Positions 30,896 through 40,619 of a DNA stretch of 64,000 nt are shown one piece after another (within the stretch, counting starts at the first letter, position 1; every line of letters begins with the position of its first letter). The notes under the pieces were generated by a model, which did no database searches, had not been told where the DNA came from, and saw only the letters and a program-made list of their open reading frames with translations. Origin of the DNA: Ornithinibacillus contaminans (GTDB taxonomy: Bacteria; Bacillota; Bacilli; Bacillales; Amphibacillaceae). The position numbers and the translations under genes were made by a program. The DNA is taken from the NCBI RefSeq assembly GCF_001038425.2, contig NZ_LDPV02000036.1:1-64000 (forward strand), written 5' to 3'.

Positions 30896-33691
30896 TTAAA
30901 ACCAGTTCTTGGCTTTTTCCATTAACTTCGCTGTTGAATCAAAGGTAATTGGTACAGCAGGAATCGATCCGGTAAAATAGCTCCCATAACGTGCTGTCAT
31001 AATTCGAGCATCACAGACAAATACGATTCCCCTATCATTGGTTGAACGTATCAATCGGCCGAATCCCTGTTTAAAACGGATAACAGCATTTGGCAAGGAA
31101 AGGTCATAAAAGGCATTTTCGTCATTCTTTTTCATTTCGATAGCCTTTGCTTCATATACCGGATGGTTAGGTGGCTGAAATGGTAACCGTACAATCATCA
31201 AACAGGACAAATCATCCCCGGGAATATCAACACCCTCCCAAAAAGAACTAGTTCCTAATAAGATAGATTGGTCAAAGGTTTGGAAATTCTTTTTGAGCCT
31301 TGCTCTACTTCCACTAGAGATTCCTTGAGCAATAAGAACGAACTGGTCATTCTCCATTATTTCTTTTAATAAATAGTACGATTTCTTCAACATATCATAA
31401 GAGGTAAATAATACGAGCATTCTTCCGTTCGTAATCTCAGCGAGGCTAAGGATTGACTCACAGGTAGCAAATATGAAATCGTCAGTATCGCCATATTGAA
31501 CTGCTGGAAAGTCATTCGGAATCAATACCTGTACTTGTTGGTCATAAGAGAATGGTGACGCTATTTTTTTCGTTACTACTTGTTCCGGTGTTAATCCAAG
31601 CCTTTTTTGAATAAAAGTAAAGGAGTTTTTCATGGTTAACGTAGCACTCGTTAAGACGACACTTTCTTTTTGGTTGAAAAAACCTTCTGATAAAATCGAA
31701 GCAATACTTACAGGTTCACTATACAAATAAACCGCGTTCTTTGCTCCATATGCTTCGATTTCTATCCATTTTACATCTGTCGTATCGTTGTCGAGTAAGA
31801 AAAGTTGTTCCAATCCATCGATAAACGATTGGAGAACTTCTATTTTTTGTTGTACACTATCAAGATTTTCTTTATTCGTCACGACACTTTCTAGACCCGT
31901 TAATAAATGAATAAGATCACGTAAATAATAAATCATTCGACTTGCCATTTCTTTTATCGTTAACCATTTCGTTGACTGTTCTTTCTCGCTCTGATATCGG
32001 TATTGTATTCGACCGACATCACTTAGTGTCTTCGAAGTACCTTGTTGATGTAAAACATATTGGAATATAGTTCGAAATAAATCATCCAATTCATATTTAA
32101 TCAAAGCATATAAATCATCCCAACGTTCTTTCGGAATAGCTTGTTCAAGCTCTGGAGTTTCTTTATCGTTTACTAGCGAGGAAATCCATTTCCCTTCACT
32201 GTACGAACCCAACTGATTAAAAACATGTTGCATGTTTACATAATCTAGCTTCAATCCATAATGTTTAGCAGCTGTTTCTTCTAGATGATGTGCTTCATCA
32301 ATAATTGCTTTTTCATATGACGGTAAGAATTGGTAGTCATGAAACATATCGGTGCATAATAACGCATGATTTGTAATAATGATGTTCGATTGTTGCGCTT
32401 TTCTTCTCGCTTTTTGATAATATGAGTATTTATACCAGGGTGAAAATGGATCCAGTTGCCCTTCTGTATCAGCAGAAATTCGTTTATAAAATAGTTGTCC
32501 ATGTGAAGGTAAATGTAATTCATCAATATCGCCTGTTTCCGTCTCTAGTAACCAAACTAATATCATTGCTTTCGTTAAGGCTACATCATAATTCTCCTGT
32601 TGATCGGAGAATAGCTCATTCGCAAATTTTTCGAGGCTGATGTAATGCTGTTTCCCTTTCAATAACGAAACAGAAAATGGAAATGATACTAGCTTCTTAA
32701 TAAGCGGTACTTCTTCCTCTAATAATTGTGATTGTAATTGAGTCGTATACGTACTTATGACAATTCGTTTATTTGAGTGAACAGATTCGTACACGGCTGG
32801 TAGTAAATAAGCTAAGGATTTTCCAGTACCTGTTTCCGCTTCTATTAAAGCGTGTTTTCGGGATTGAAATGCATCATAAACGATTTCTGACATGTCTCGT
32901 TGTCCATCACGTTTTTCATAATGCTTCATTTCCGCGGCCATTGCCCCATCTTCCTCGTAAATAGCATCCAAATAATCGCCATATGAGGATGAAAGAAGAA
33001 CTTTTTCCCGCTTATCACTCGTTAAATCACGAAATGCCAAGCCTTTATAGGAAACCACATGAGAATTCTCATTAAATGCTGAGGTGGTCTGCATAGCTTG
33101 TAAAAGTAGTGATAAATCGGATTTCAGCATCGGTTCTAGCTTTAGAAGTTGGCTAAGTGTTTCATATGGTAGCGAAGAAAGCTTTTGCATTAAGTTAATA
33201 AAGAGCTTCGCTGTTACATACGCATCTGACAATGCTCGATGAGGATTATCATGCGTAATAGCAAGATATTCTGCTAATATACCTAGCTTATAACCAGGGG
33301 CCTGTGGATACAATATTCTCGTTAACTCTACGGTATCAATTACTGGGTTATGAAGGCGCCTTTTTCCGATGGCAGTGAGCTCTGCATTTAAAAATCCTAG
33401 GTCAAAGGGAACATTATGCGCAATTAAATAACTATTTTCAAATAGATGAACAATAGTATCTGCCATTTCCTGAAATGTTGGAGCTTGTTTAACATCCTCA
33501 TCGGTTATGCCGGTTAATTTTGTAATAAATGGTGGAATTTCTTTACCAGGTGATAACATCGTCGAAAATTCATCAACAATCTGGTCGTTTTCGATTACGA
33601 CGATACCGACTTCTATTATTTTGTCTTGGTTCGCCGATGAATTACCTGTCGTTTCCAAATCGACTACGACATAACGGTTCATTGGGTTCAT
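30896..33691 (-). CDS. dinG: ATP-dependent helicase/exonuclease DinG
   Basis: A fusion of 931 residues. The N-terminal DEDDh 3'-5' exonuclease (about 1-170) has VVVDLETTG, AHNVPFDLGFL and HRALSDAYVT. The XPD/DinG-type superfamily 2 helicase has Walker A EAETGTGKSLAYL near residue 280 and DEAHHLEET near 455, and ends with the GFGRLIRS motif VI. The Firmicute DinG lacks the iron-sulfur cysteines and works mainly as an exonuclease. A longer frame exists, but the ATG at 33691 has GGTGGTGGAG just before it. It lies between birA and ypmB; the panBCD genes found there in B. subtilis are absent. Confidence 0.95.
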   Translation of the reverse strand: MNPMNRYVVVDLETTGNSSANQDKIIEVGIVVIENDQIVDEFSTMLSPGKEIPPFITKLTGITDEDVKQAPTFQEMADTIVHLFENSYLIAHNVPFDLGFLNAELTAIGKRRLHNPVIDTVELTRILYPQAPGYKLGILAEYLAITHDNPHRALSDAYVTAKLFINLMQKLSSLPYETLSQLLKLEPMLKSDLSLLLQAMQTTSAFNENSHVVSYKGLAFRDLTSDKREKVLLSSSYGDYLDAIYEEDGAMAAEMKHYEKRDGQRDMSEIVYDAFQSRKHALIEAETGTGKSLAYLLPAVYESVHSNKRIVISTYTTQLQSQLLEEEVPLIKKLVSFPFSVSLLKGKQHYISLEKFANELFSDQQENYDVALTKAMILVWLLETETGDIDELHLPSHGQLFYKRISADTEGQLDPFSPWYKYSYYQKARRKAQQSNIIITNHALLCTDMFHDYQFLPSYEKAIIDEAHHLEETAAKHYGLKLDYVNMQHVFNQLGSYSEGKWISSLVNDKETPELEQAIPKERWDDLYALIKYELDDLFRTIFQYVLHQQGTSKTLSDVGRIQYRYQSEKEQSTKWLTIKEMASRMIYYLRDLIHLLTGLESVVTNKENLDSVQQKIEVLQSFIDGLEQLFLLDNDTTDVKWIEIEAYGAKNAVYLYSEPVSIASILSEGFFNQKESVVLTSATLTMKNSFTFIQKRLGLTPEQVVTKKIASPFSYDQQVQVLIPNDFPAVQYGDTDDFIFATCESILSLAEITNGRMLVLFTSYDMLKKSYYLLKEIMENDQFVLIAQGISSGSRARLKKNFQTFDQSILLGTSSFWEGVDIPGDDLSCLMIVRLPFQPPNHPVYEAKAIEMKKNDENAFYDLSLPNAVIRFKQGFGRLIRSTNDRGIVFVCDARIMTARYGSYFTGSIPAVPITFDSTAKLMEKAKNWF

Positions 33692-33760
33692 TGCTCCACC
33701 ACCTTTTATAAAAAATTTCGTTCGTAAGCATTTCTTTTTCATATTGCCTTCAAACATGTG

Positions 33761-33795
33761 AATAAGACTCTTATCTAACTGTACGATAAGAGTCT
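33761..33795 (-). terminator. Hairpin between birA and dinG
   Basis: AGACTCTTATC (33765-33775) and GATAAGAGTCT (33785-33795) form a perfect 11-bp stem with a 9-base loop. On the minus strand TATTC follows, so the T tract is weak. It follows the birA stop and probably ends that transcript. Confidence 0.65.
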
Positions 33796-33833
33796 GCCCT
33801 ATCTTTTGTTATGTAAAGATATCCTGCATCTTC

Positions 33834-34829
33834 TTACTTGCTACCGTTAGAAAACCAATCAATTTCACCAGAATAAACCTTTTTAATCGTCCCATCCTGG
33901 TACGATGCCAGTAATGCACCATCGTCAGCAATGCCCATAATTTTAATTTCCTGTTCATCCTTTATTGTCTTAATTTTTGTCGTTTCACCAATGCGATAAC
34001 CATAGCTTTCCCACTTTTGCTTGATTGCCGTTTGAAAACCATTCTCAAGATAATTGGAATAGGTCTCTTCGAATGTCAGTAATATGTCTTGGATTAATAC
34101 ATGCAAATCCCAGTCTTTATTCGTTTCGATCTTTAGAGAGGTTGCTCTCGCTTGAATGTCATCTGGTAATTCTTCTTGTTCTTGATTGACGTTTATACCT
34201 ATTCCGATGACAATATATTGAATTTGGTCCTGTTCTGCTTGCATTTCGGTTAGAATGCCTGCTACCTTTTTATTCGATAAAATGATATCATTTGGCCACT
34301 TTATTTTTGGTGTTACATGTAGCTTGTTTTGCATAACATCTGCCAGTACAGTTGCTGTTAACAAAGTAAGCTGTGGTGCAAGATTCGGTCCAATTGTGGG
34401 TCGTAAAACGATGCTTAGCCAAATCCCTTTATCCTTTGCACTATGCCATGATCGGCTAAGTCGTCCTTTCCCGGCAGTTTGTTCATCTGCCATTACAACA
34501 GTTCCGTGTGGCGCATTCTCGGACGCTAATTGATGTGCGATATGCTGTGTTGAGGTCGTAGACTCACGATGAATAAGCGTCTTGCCCAGCCATTTAGTTT
34601 TCAATCCCCATTGGACTGTATTCTGACTAACCTTCTTCGGAATTTCGATAATCCGATAGCCCTTATTTCGTATCGCTTCAATCTTGTATCCGTCTTTTTC
34701 CAATTCCTTCATATGCTTCCAGATTGCATTTCTTGAAAGATTAAGCTTATCTGAAATCACTTGACCAGAAATAAATGTATCCTCTTCTTTGGACAAAAGC
34801 TGAATTAATTTGTTACGGGTGGATTCCAT
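33834..34829 (-). CDS. birA: Biotin-protein ligase and biotin operon repressor BirA
   Basis: A 331-residue bifunctional protein that attaches biotin to acetyl-CoA and pyruvate carboxylases and represses biotin genes when charged. The N-terminal winged helix (about 5-60, SGQVISDKLNLSRNAIWKHMKEL) binds DNA. The ligase core has ADEQTAGKGRLSRSWHS, KWPNDIIL and GIGINVNQ. The C-terminal SH3-like domain follows. The ATG at 34829 has AAAGGA 9 bases upstream; the in-frame TTG at 34838 touches that site. The start lies 25 bases inside the end of cca, so translation is coupled. Confidence 0.96.
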   Translation of the reverse strand: MESTRNKLIQLLSKEEDTFISGQVISDKLNLSRNAIWKHMKELEKDGYKIEAIRNKGYRIIEIPKKVSQNTVQWGLKTKWLGKTLIHRESTTSTQHIAHQLASENAPHGTVVMADEQTAGKGRLSRSWHSAKDKGIWLSIVLRPTIGPNLAPQLTLLTATVLADVMQNKLHVTPKIKWPNDIILSNKKVAGILTEMQAEQDQIQYIVIGIGINVNQEQEELPDDIQARATSLKIETNKDWDLHVLIQDILLTFEETYSNYLENGFQTAIKQKWESYGYRIGETTKIKTIKDEQEIKIMGIADDGALLASYQDGTIKKVYSGEIDWFSNGSK

Positions 34830-36007
34830 TTTATCCAATCCTTTATAAGTGATGTCTCATTTCGAATATTTCCTAATACAACTTGTTTTTCAATAGCGGT
34901 TAACAATTTCTGAATCCATGGTCCTTTTGTTTCATTTGGAAACATGCTAACCAAATCATTACCATTAATCTTAATCTCTGACCGATGTTTAATTGGTAAA
35001 CTATCTAATAGTGAAGCCAACTGAATAGTTTCTACCTTTTTAGGAAATAAGATATCGGTAAGCCTAGAAAAACTGTTGTGTAGATCTGGTAATAGTTGAT
35101 AAACTAGCCAATTGTCAAGCCCATGTAATTTATAGTAGCATATTGCTTCATGAAGTTGTAGCGATTCTTTTACGATTTTATTGGAACATTTCCAGTTTCG
35201 CGTAATAGCACGTATACTTAAATCTTGCTTTAGAGAATGAATTAGACAGACCACCTCTGCTAATGATTGCAATGGTTTAATAGGACGTGGTAGTACTTGA
35301 AGTAATGGTAGTTCCTTTAAAACAGGAAGATGTTTATCTATCTCAAGCTCGTGAATATAATTCAAACCATTTGTAACCGAATCTCCTGCGAAGGTCTTCT
35401 GTAGCTCTTTGGTAATTCGTTCGATTGCAAGTCCTTCAAGGTTCGGTTTGACTGCAAGGATCGCTTGCTTTGTTTCCTCCTCGATTGAAAAACCTAATTG
35501 ACTTGAAAAGCGGATTGCTCGTAAAATTCGTAGCGGGTCTTCTTTAAATCGATCGACACCATTTCCAACAGTACGTATTAAATGGCGCTTAAGGTCTTCT
35601 TCTCCTTGAAACAAATCAATAATTGTGCCATTCTTATCCATCGCTAATGCATTAATCGTAAAATCACGCCGTTCCAAATCTTTATCAATTTTTTCGATAA
35701 ATTCAACAGAGTCTGGATGGCGTTGATCAGAGTACTTCCCTTCGACTCGAAAAGTTGTTACTTCATATGATACATGAGCATGCCTTACGATTACTGTTCC
35801 ATGTTCAATACCAACCGGAATTACTTGGTCAAATAGTTCAAGTATTACTTCAGGTGTTGCAGACGTGGTTATATCAATATCACCAATAGATCGTTGCAAG
35901 AATAAGTCACGAACACAGCCACCAACAAAATATGCCTGATGTCCGGCTGCTTCGATTGTTTGAATTATAAACAATGCTTCACGAAAAGCATTTGGTAACT
36001 GCTTCAC
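34805..36007 (-). CDS. cca: CCA-adding tRNA nucleotidyltransferase
   Basis: Adds or repairs the CCA end of tRNAs using CTP and ATP. The 400-residue class II nucleotidyltransferase shows VGGCVRDLFL, the catalytic DIDI at about residues 40-43, RRDFTINALAMD and the DPLRILRAIRFSSQ segment. The start is GTG at 36007 with GGAGGTATAAAA upstream. It overlaps the start of birA, an arrangement shared with B. subtilis, and follows bshA by 40 bases. Confidence 0.96.
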   Translation of the reverse strand: MKQLPNAFREALFIIQTIEAAGHQAYFVGGCVRDLFLQRSIGDIDITTSATPEVILELFDQVIPVGIEHGTVIVRHAHVSYEVTTFRVEGKYSDQRHPDSVEFIEKIDKDLERRDFTINALAMDKNGTIIDLFQGEEDLKRHLIRTVGNGVDRFKEDPLRILRAIRFSSQLGFSIEEETKQAILAVKPNLEGLAIERITKELQKTFAGDSVTNGLNYIHELEIDKHLPVLKELPLLQVLPRPIKPLQSLAEVVCLIHSLKQDLSIRAITRNWKCSNKIVKESLQLHEAICYYKLHGLDNWLVYQLLPDLHNSFSRLTDILFPKKVETIQLASLLDSLPIKHRSEIKINGNDLVSMFPNETKGPWIQKLLTAIEKQVVLGNIRNETSLIKDWIKWNPPVTN

Positions 36008-36047
36008 CTTTTATACCTCCTGTTTCATATGGATAGGAGTATCCATG

Positions 36048-37175
36048 TTACATAGTGGTTAGCACTTTATCATATAAGTCCAAGTATTGTTTAACAATCA
36101 GTGAGGAGTGGAAGTTATTCCTAACATGATTAACCGCGTTTTTAGAGAACGTATGGAGTAATGTATCGTTCTGTAACAATTCAATCGCATAACTACTTGC
36201 AGCAGCTATATCTCCCAATTCCACAATATACCCTGTTTCATCATGCTTCAGCACCTCTGGAATACCACCGACATTCGTTCCGATACAAGGAACTTCGCAT
36301 GCCATTGCTTCTAATAATACTAAACCAAAGCTTTCTTTTTCAGACATTAAAAGATTTAAGTCCGATATTGATAAGAGATCACTAATATTCTTTTGTTTCC
36401 CTAGAAACAGTACATCGTCTTGTAATCCTAAGTTTTGAACAAGCTGGAAAGTCGTAGAATATTCCGGGCCATCTCCAACTAATAATAGCTTAGCTTGTAC
36501 ATTATCATTAATCCGTTTAAACGAATGAACGATATCGTCCAACCGTTTGACCTTACGAAAATTTGATATATGAATGATTACTTTTTCATCCTCTGAAATT
36601 CCATACTGCGCCTTGATGGATTCGAGGTCTTTCTTGTGATATTCTTGTTCATTAACGAAATTATAAATAACTTCAATATCCTTTTTAACGTCAATTCTAG
36701 CTTTTGTCTGCTTCACTAAATCGTGAGAAACAGCGGTGACAGCATCAGAATTTTCTATCCCATATTTAATCATTCGTTTAAAGGTATTATCGATACCTAA
36801 TACCGTAATATCGGTACCATGTAGGGTTGTAACAATTTTTACATCTCGTTGGGCCATATCACGTGCTAGGATTGCACATATGGCATGTGGCATTGCATAA
36901 TGAACGTGTAATATATCTAATTCTTCCCGATCAATCACTTCGGCCATTTTCGTTGCCAAGGCAAGATCATATGGCGGGTATTGGAATACAGGATAATGAC
37001 CTACCTCTACTTCGTGATAATAAATCGAGGGGTACACTTTAGTTAAACGAAATGGCAAGCTTGTTGTTATAAAATGGATTTCATGACCTTGCTCCGCCAT
37101 TAATATACCTAGTTCGGTTGCAATAACACCTGATCCCCCAACTGATGGGTAACAGGTTATTCCTATCTTTTTCAT
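36048..37175 (-). CDS. bshA: Bacillithiol synthesis glycosyltransferase BshA
   Basis: Joins UDP-GlcNAc to L-malate in the first step of bacillithiol synthesis. The 375-residue GT-B, family GT4 protein starts with [21 protein letters not shown], contains HVHYAMPHA and VTTLHGTDI, and has the C-terminal nucleotide-binding motif [21 protein letters not shown] with the EX7E pattern. Its ATG overlaps the mgsA stop by ATGA. In B. subtilis bshB1 (the deacetylase for step two) lies between mgsA and bshA; it is not here. Confidence 0.95.
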   Translation of the reverse strand: MKKIGITCYPSVGGSGVIATELGILMAEQGHEIHFITTSLPFRLTKVYPSIYYHEVEVGHYPVFQYPPYDLALATKMAEVIDREELDILHVHYAMPHAICAILARDMAQRDVKIVTTLHGTDITVLGIDNTFKRMIKYGIENSDAVTAVSHDLVKQTKARIDVKKDIEVIYNFVNEQEYHKKDLESIKAQYGISEDEKVIIHISNFRKVKRLDDIVHSFKRINDNVQAKLLLVGDGPEYSTTFQLVQNLGLQDDVLFLGKQKNISDLLSISDLNLLMSEKESFGLVLLEAMACEVPCIGTNVGGIPEVLKHDETGYIVELGDIAAASSYAIELLQNDTLLHTFSKNAVNHVRNNFHSSLIVKQYLDLYDKVLTTM

Positions 37176-37588
37176 GTTTCACGATCCTTATTAGCTTTTA
37201 CTACGTTTCTCCAATCCACATCCCCACGTTCTAGGCCATGAATAAATAATTCAGATGACGCCATATTGGTTGCCAGTGGCACTTGGTATACGTCACACAA
37301 ACGCATTAAGGCACTAATATCCGGTTCATGAGGCTGTGCAGTTAATGGATCGCGGAAGAAAATTACCATATCCATTTCGTTGTTGGCAATCATCGCGCCA
37401 ATTTGCTGATCACCACCAAGTGGACCAGACTGAAAACGGTGAATCGTTAATCCGGTTTCCTCTGCTATCATTTTTCCGGTTGTACCAGTTGCATATAATG
37501 AATGCTTTTGTAAAACATATTGATATGCAACAGCAAAACTAATAATTTGTGATTTCTTTTTATCATGGGCAATCAACGCAATATTCAT
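37172..37588 (-). CDS. mgsA: Methylglyoxal synthase
   Basis: Converts dihydroxyacetone phosphate to methylglyoxal, a bypass of lower glycolysis under phosphate stress. The 138-residue protein shows [24 protein letters not shown] with the phosphate-binding residues, [14 protein letters not shown] with the catalytic Asp, and [24 protein letters not shown] precedes the ATG. It is between dapB (16 bases upstream) and bshA (ATGA overlap) in one operon. Confidence 0.96.
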   Translation of the reverse strand: MNIALIAHDKKKSQIISFAVAYQYVLQKHSLYATGTTGKMIAEETGLTIHRFQSGPLGGDQQIGAMIANNEMDMVIFFRDPLTAQPHEPDISALMRLCDVYQVPLATNMASSELFIHGLERGDVDWRNVVKANKDRET

Positions 37589-37604
37589 TAGTTTCCTCCA
37601 AAAA

Positions 37605-38399
37605 TTAGTCTAATTCTATATCCAAAACATTTTCTAATCCGTATACGAATTCTTTGAGCTTAATTACTTGATTAATCGAAAACTTAATCCCATCCATAAA
37701 GGATGATCGACTAATTGAATCATGTTTGATGGTGAGAGTCTGCCCTTCTCCCCCAAAAATCACTTCTTGATGCGCAACTAATCCAGGCAAGCGCACACTA
37801 TGAATATGGATTCCTTCATCATCAGCCCCTCTAGCGCCCGGCATTATTTCAGTCTCTTCTGGATGTCCTTGTTTTTTTGGCTCACGTATTGTTTTTATTA
37901 AATCAGCGGTTTTAACGGCAGTACCAGATGGTGCATCCATTTTTTGATCATGATGTTTCTCAATAATTTCTACATCAGAAAAATACTTTGCTGCGATCTT
38001 AGAAAATTGCATCATTAAAATAGCCCCAATCGCAAAATTAGGTGCGATAATACAGCCGGTTTTATTGGCATGTGCAATGGTCTTCAAATCTGTAAGCTGT
38101 GCATTGGTAAATCCAGTTGTCCCAACAACACAGTGAATTTGCTTTTGTAAAGCCATAATGCAGTGATTGTAGCTCGTTTCTGTATTAGTAAGATCTATTA
38201 ATACATCTGGGTTTACTTTGTAGAAACATTCCTCAGCATCCAAAAATACAGGTATGTGATTATCATTTAACATAGGTACATCACTAACGATTCGGTCAAT
38301 ACAACCAACTAATTCAAAGTCATTTTCTCTCAGTACCATTTGAACAGCCTCAGAGCCCATCCTACCACGTGGACCTGCAATAACAATTTTACGTGTCAT
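37605..38399 (-). CDS. dapB: 4-hydroxy-tetrahydrodipicolinate reductase
   Basis: Lysine/diaminopimelate pathway enzyme, 264 residues, also supplying dipicolinate for spores. The NAD(P)H loop [11 protein letters not shown] lies at residues 8-18. The substrate motif [15 protein letters not shown] lies near residue 150, with the catalytic His and Lys. The C-terminal half includes [12 protein letters not shown]-like and [12 protein letters not shown] segments. GAGGGTTAGCAC precedes the ATG. It follows ypjD by 23 bases at the head of the dapB-mgsA-bshA-cca-birA operon. Confidence 0.96.
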   Translation of the reverse strand: MTRKIVIAGPRGRMGSEAVQMVLRENDFELVGCIDRIVSDVPMLNDNHIPVFLDAEECFYKVNPDVLIDLTNTETSYNHCIMALQKQIHCVVGTTGFTNAQLTDLKTIAHANKTGCIIAPNFAIGAILMMQFSKIAAKYFSDVEIIEKHHDQKMDAPSGTAVKTADLIKTIREPKKQGHPEETEIMPGARGADDEGIHIHSVRLPGLVAHQEVIFGGEGQTLTIKHDSISRSSFMDGIKFSINQVIKLKEFVYGLENVLDIELD

Positions 38400-38422
38400 G
38401 TGCTAACCCTCCTAGAACATCA

Positions 38423-38749
38423 TTAATCCTTACGTGTCCATCGATCCCTATCTCTCGTTTCAATTTTAGTCATCGAACGATTAAAGGACTCCGATAAGTC
38501 AATATGTAACGAATTTGCAAAACAGGTCAAGACAAATATCATGTCTCCTAACTCATCTTCAATCGTTTTTTCATCCTCAGTTGCTTTCTTTGGTTTTTCA
38601 CCATAATGATGATTTACTTCACGAGCTAATTCTCCTACTTCTTCTGTTAAACGGGCCATAAGTGCTAATGGTGAAAAATAACCTTCTTTAAATTGGCTTA
38701 TATAGCGATCAACGCGTTCTTGAATATCTTTTGTTGAATAAATTGTCAT
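38423..38749 (-). CDS. MazG-like nucleotide pyrophosphohydrolase (YpjD)
   Basis: A 108-residue all-alpha NTP pyrophosphohydrolase. The MazG metal site ExxE...ExxD is visible as RLTEEVGELAREVNHHYG and IEDELGDMIFVLTCFAN. Such enzymes clear non-canonical nucleotides; the substrate here is not known. The gene begins the dapB operon, with GGAGAA about 12 bases before the ATG, and is divergent from the YitT-type gene. Confidence 0.92.
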   Translation of the reverse strand: MTIYSTKDIQERVDRYISQFKEGYFSPLALMARLTEEVGELAREVNHHYGEKPKKATEDEKTIEDELGDMIFVLTCFANSLHIDLSESFNRSMTKIETRDRDRWTRKD

Positions 38750-38844
38750 TGTATTTAATCAGTTCTCCTTTACCTACATCATCTATTGTTAATGGTAGCG
38801 AATAGCAGAGCATTTGACAAATTTTTAAGACGCCAGGTCAAAGT

Positions 38845-38873
38845 TTGTCCTTCTATATTAAATTGATTATAAT
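38845..38873 (+). promoter_or_regulatory. Promoter of the YitT-family gene
   Basis: TTGTCC (38845-38850) and TATAAT (38868-38873) are separated by 17 bases. The coding start is 48 bases after the -10 box. Confidence 0.75.
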
Positions 38874-38921
38874 AAAGAAAGTGTGTAGAAAACGCAACAC
38901 GACATTGATGGAGGTAACGAC

Positions 38922-39794
38922 ATGGTTTTTGGTTTACGAATTAAAAATATTTTATTTATTTTGCTCGGTGCGGCAATTTTTTCATTTGGTATCGTTCATT
39001 TCAACATGCAGAATAATTTGGGTGAAGGTGGTTTCACTGGGATAACCCTGATTTTATATTTTGCCTTTCATTGGGATCCGGCAATTACAAATATTATTTT
39101 AAATGTGCCCGTCTTGTTTATCGGTTGGAAATTTCTTGGAAGAAATACCTTTCTTTATACGATCATCGGTACGTTTGCTGTGTCATTATTTTTAAGTTTA
39201 TTTCAAATCAATCCATTTCCGATTAATCTAGAAAATGATATGACGTTGGCGGCCTTATTTGCAGGTGTATTTATTGGAGTTGGTCTAGGTATTGTATTTC
39301 GTTATGGAGGAACTACTGGTGGAGTCGATATTATAGCACGAATTGTACATAAATATATTGGTTGGAGCATGGGGAAAACAATGTTTCTCTTTGATTTTAT
39401 CGTAATTGCTACATCTGTATTTACCATCCTTCAATTGGAGCAAGGTATGTATACGTTAGTTGCAGTATATGTCGGTGCAAGAGTGATTGACTTTATTCAG
39501 GAAGGAGCCTATTCTGCTCGAGGTGCTACTATTATTTCAGCGAAAAGTGATGCTATAGCCGCTAAGATTATGAATACAATGGACCGGGGTGTTACCGTAT
39601 TGGATGGTCGAGGTAGTTTTACTGGTGAAAAACGTGATGTACTGTATTGTGTTGTTGGAAGAAATGAGATAGTGAAGCTAAAGAACATTATTAATGGGAT
39701 AGACCCACATGCTTTTGTAGCAGTAAGTTCTGTTCACGATGTAGTTGGAGAAGGTTTTACATTAGATGAAAACAAGAATCCGATTCATCATTAA
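38922..39794 (+). CDS. YitT family membrane protein (DUF2179; YpjC-like)
   Basis: A 290-residue integral membrane protein with about five or six membrane segments in residues 8-190. The family motif GEGGFTGITLILY lies near the start, GTTGGVDIIARI in the middle and GARVIDFIQEGAYSARGATIIS after the last helix. The C-terminal DUF2179 domain (about 200-285, with DRGVTVLDGRGSFTGEKRDVLYCVVGR) is a likely ligand-binding regulatory module. Transport substrate is unknown. GATGGAGGTAACG precedes the ATG. It has its own promoter and terminator and matches ypjC of B. subtilis by position. Confidence 0.9.
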   Translation: MVFGLRIKNILFILLGAAIFSFGIVHFNMQNNLGEGGFTGITLILYFAFHWDPAITNIILNVPVLFIGWKFLGRNTFLYTIIGTFAVSLFLSLFQINPFPINLENDMTLAALFAGVFIGVGLGIVFRYGGTTGGVDIIARIVHKYIGWSMGKTMFLFDFIVIATSVFTILQLEQGMYTLVAVYVGARVIDFIQEGAYSARGATIISAKSDAIAAKIMNTMDRGVTVLDGRGSFTGEKRDVLYCVVGRNEIVKLKNIINGIDPHAFVAVSSVHDVVGEGFTLDENKNPIHH

Positions 39795-39801
39795 CCATAT
39801 G

Positions 39802-39838
39802 AAAAGGGCTGGACAAAAATATTGTTCAGCCCTTTTTT
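39802..39838. terminator. Terminator after the YitT-family gene
   Basis: AAAAGGGCTGGACAA pairs with TTGTTCAGCCCTTTT with one bulge or mismatch, and a T6 run follows. A weaker A/T tract on the other side may serve the convergent metallopeptidase gene. Confidence 0.88.
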
Positions 39839-39862
39839 AATTATTTAAATCAAGGAACAGCT

Positions 39863-40540
39863 TTAATCTTGATTACTAGCAACAATCATAAATACAAACC
39901 GCAATAATTCTGCAACGGCTACTAGTGCAGCGGCGACATATGTCATTGCTGCAGCATTTAACACTTTCTTTGTTTCACGTTCTTCATTATTACGGATAAC
40001 GCCAGTGGATACTAGCTGTGTCATTGCTCGATTAGATGCATCAAATTCAACTGGTAATGTTATAAGCTGGAACAATACTGCAGCCCCCATAAACACTACA
40101 CCAACTGTTGCTAGTTCTAGCATACCTAATAGGAAACCAGCAATAATTAAAAAGAATGATACATTAGATCCGAAACTTGCTACTGGTACTAATGCTGTTC
40201 TAAAACGAAGAAACGCATACGATTCCTGATCCTGTATCGCGTGACCAACTTCGTGTGCAGCAACCGCAGAAGCAGCCATTGAATGGCCATGGTAAATGCC
40301 AGAAGATAGGCGAACCACTTTTTTGCGTGGATCATAATGATCAGAAAGCATCCCTTTTGTTTCTTCGATTTGTACATCGTATAAACCATTATCATCAAGT
40401 ATCTTACGTGCCACTTGAGCACCGGTCATCATGGATGACGTAGCGACTTTTGAATACTTTTTATACGTATTCTTTACTCGTGATTGTGCCCATAGTGGGA
40501 CTAGCATTATTAATATAAAATAGATAAGATACGCACCCAT
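39863..40540 (-). CDS. Membrane zinc metallopeptidase (YugP-like)
   Basis: A 225-residue membrane protein matching the length of B. subtilis YugP. The HEVGHA zinc motif is at about residues 96-101, after MAASAVAA. Hydrophobic segments lie at the N-terminus (AYLIYFILIMLVPLW) and in the C-terminal half (three or four helices), which ends with FVFMIVASNQD. The Glu-containing EFDASNRAM segment probably supplies the third zinc ligand. The frame is open 25 codons further, but GGAGGG sits 10 bases before the ATG at 40540. Substrate unknown. Confidence 0.9.
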   Translation of the reverse strand: MGAYLIYFILIMLVPLWAQSRVKNTYKKYSKVATSSMMTGAQVARKILDDNGLYDVQIEETKGMLSDHYDPRKKVVRLSSGIYHGHSMAASAVAAHEVGHAIQDQESYAFLRFRTALVPVASFGSNVSFFLIIAGFLLGMLELATVGVVFMGAAVLFQLITLPVEFDASNRAMTQLVSTGVIRNNEERETKKVLNAAAMTYVAAALVAVAELLRFVFMIVASNQD

Positions 40541-40619
40541 TCGTAGTATTCCCTCCATCGTTACTATATTGGTTTCTTTAAGGTCAATTTTAGTCAAAAT
40601 CGACCTCTCCGTCAATTAA

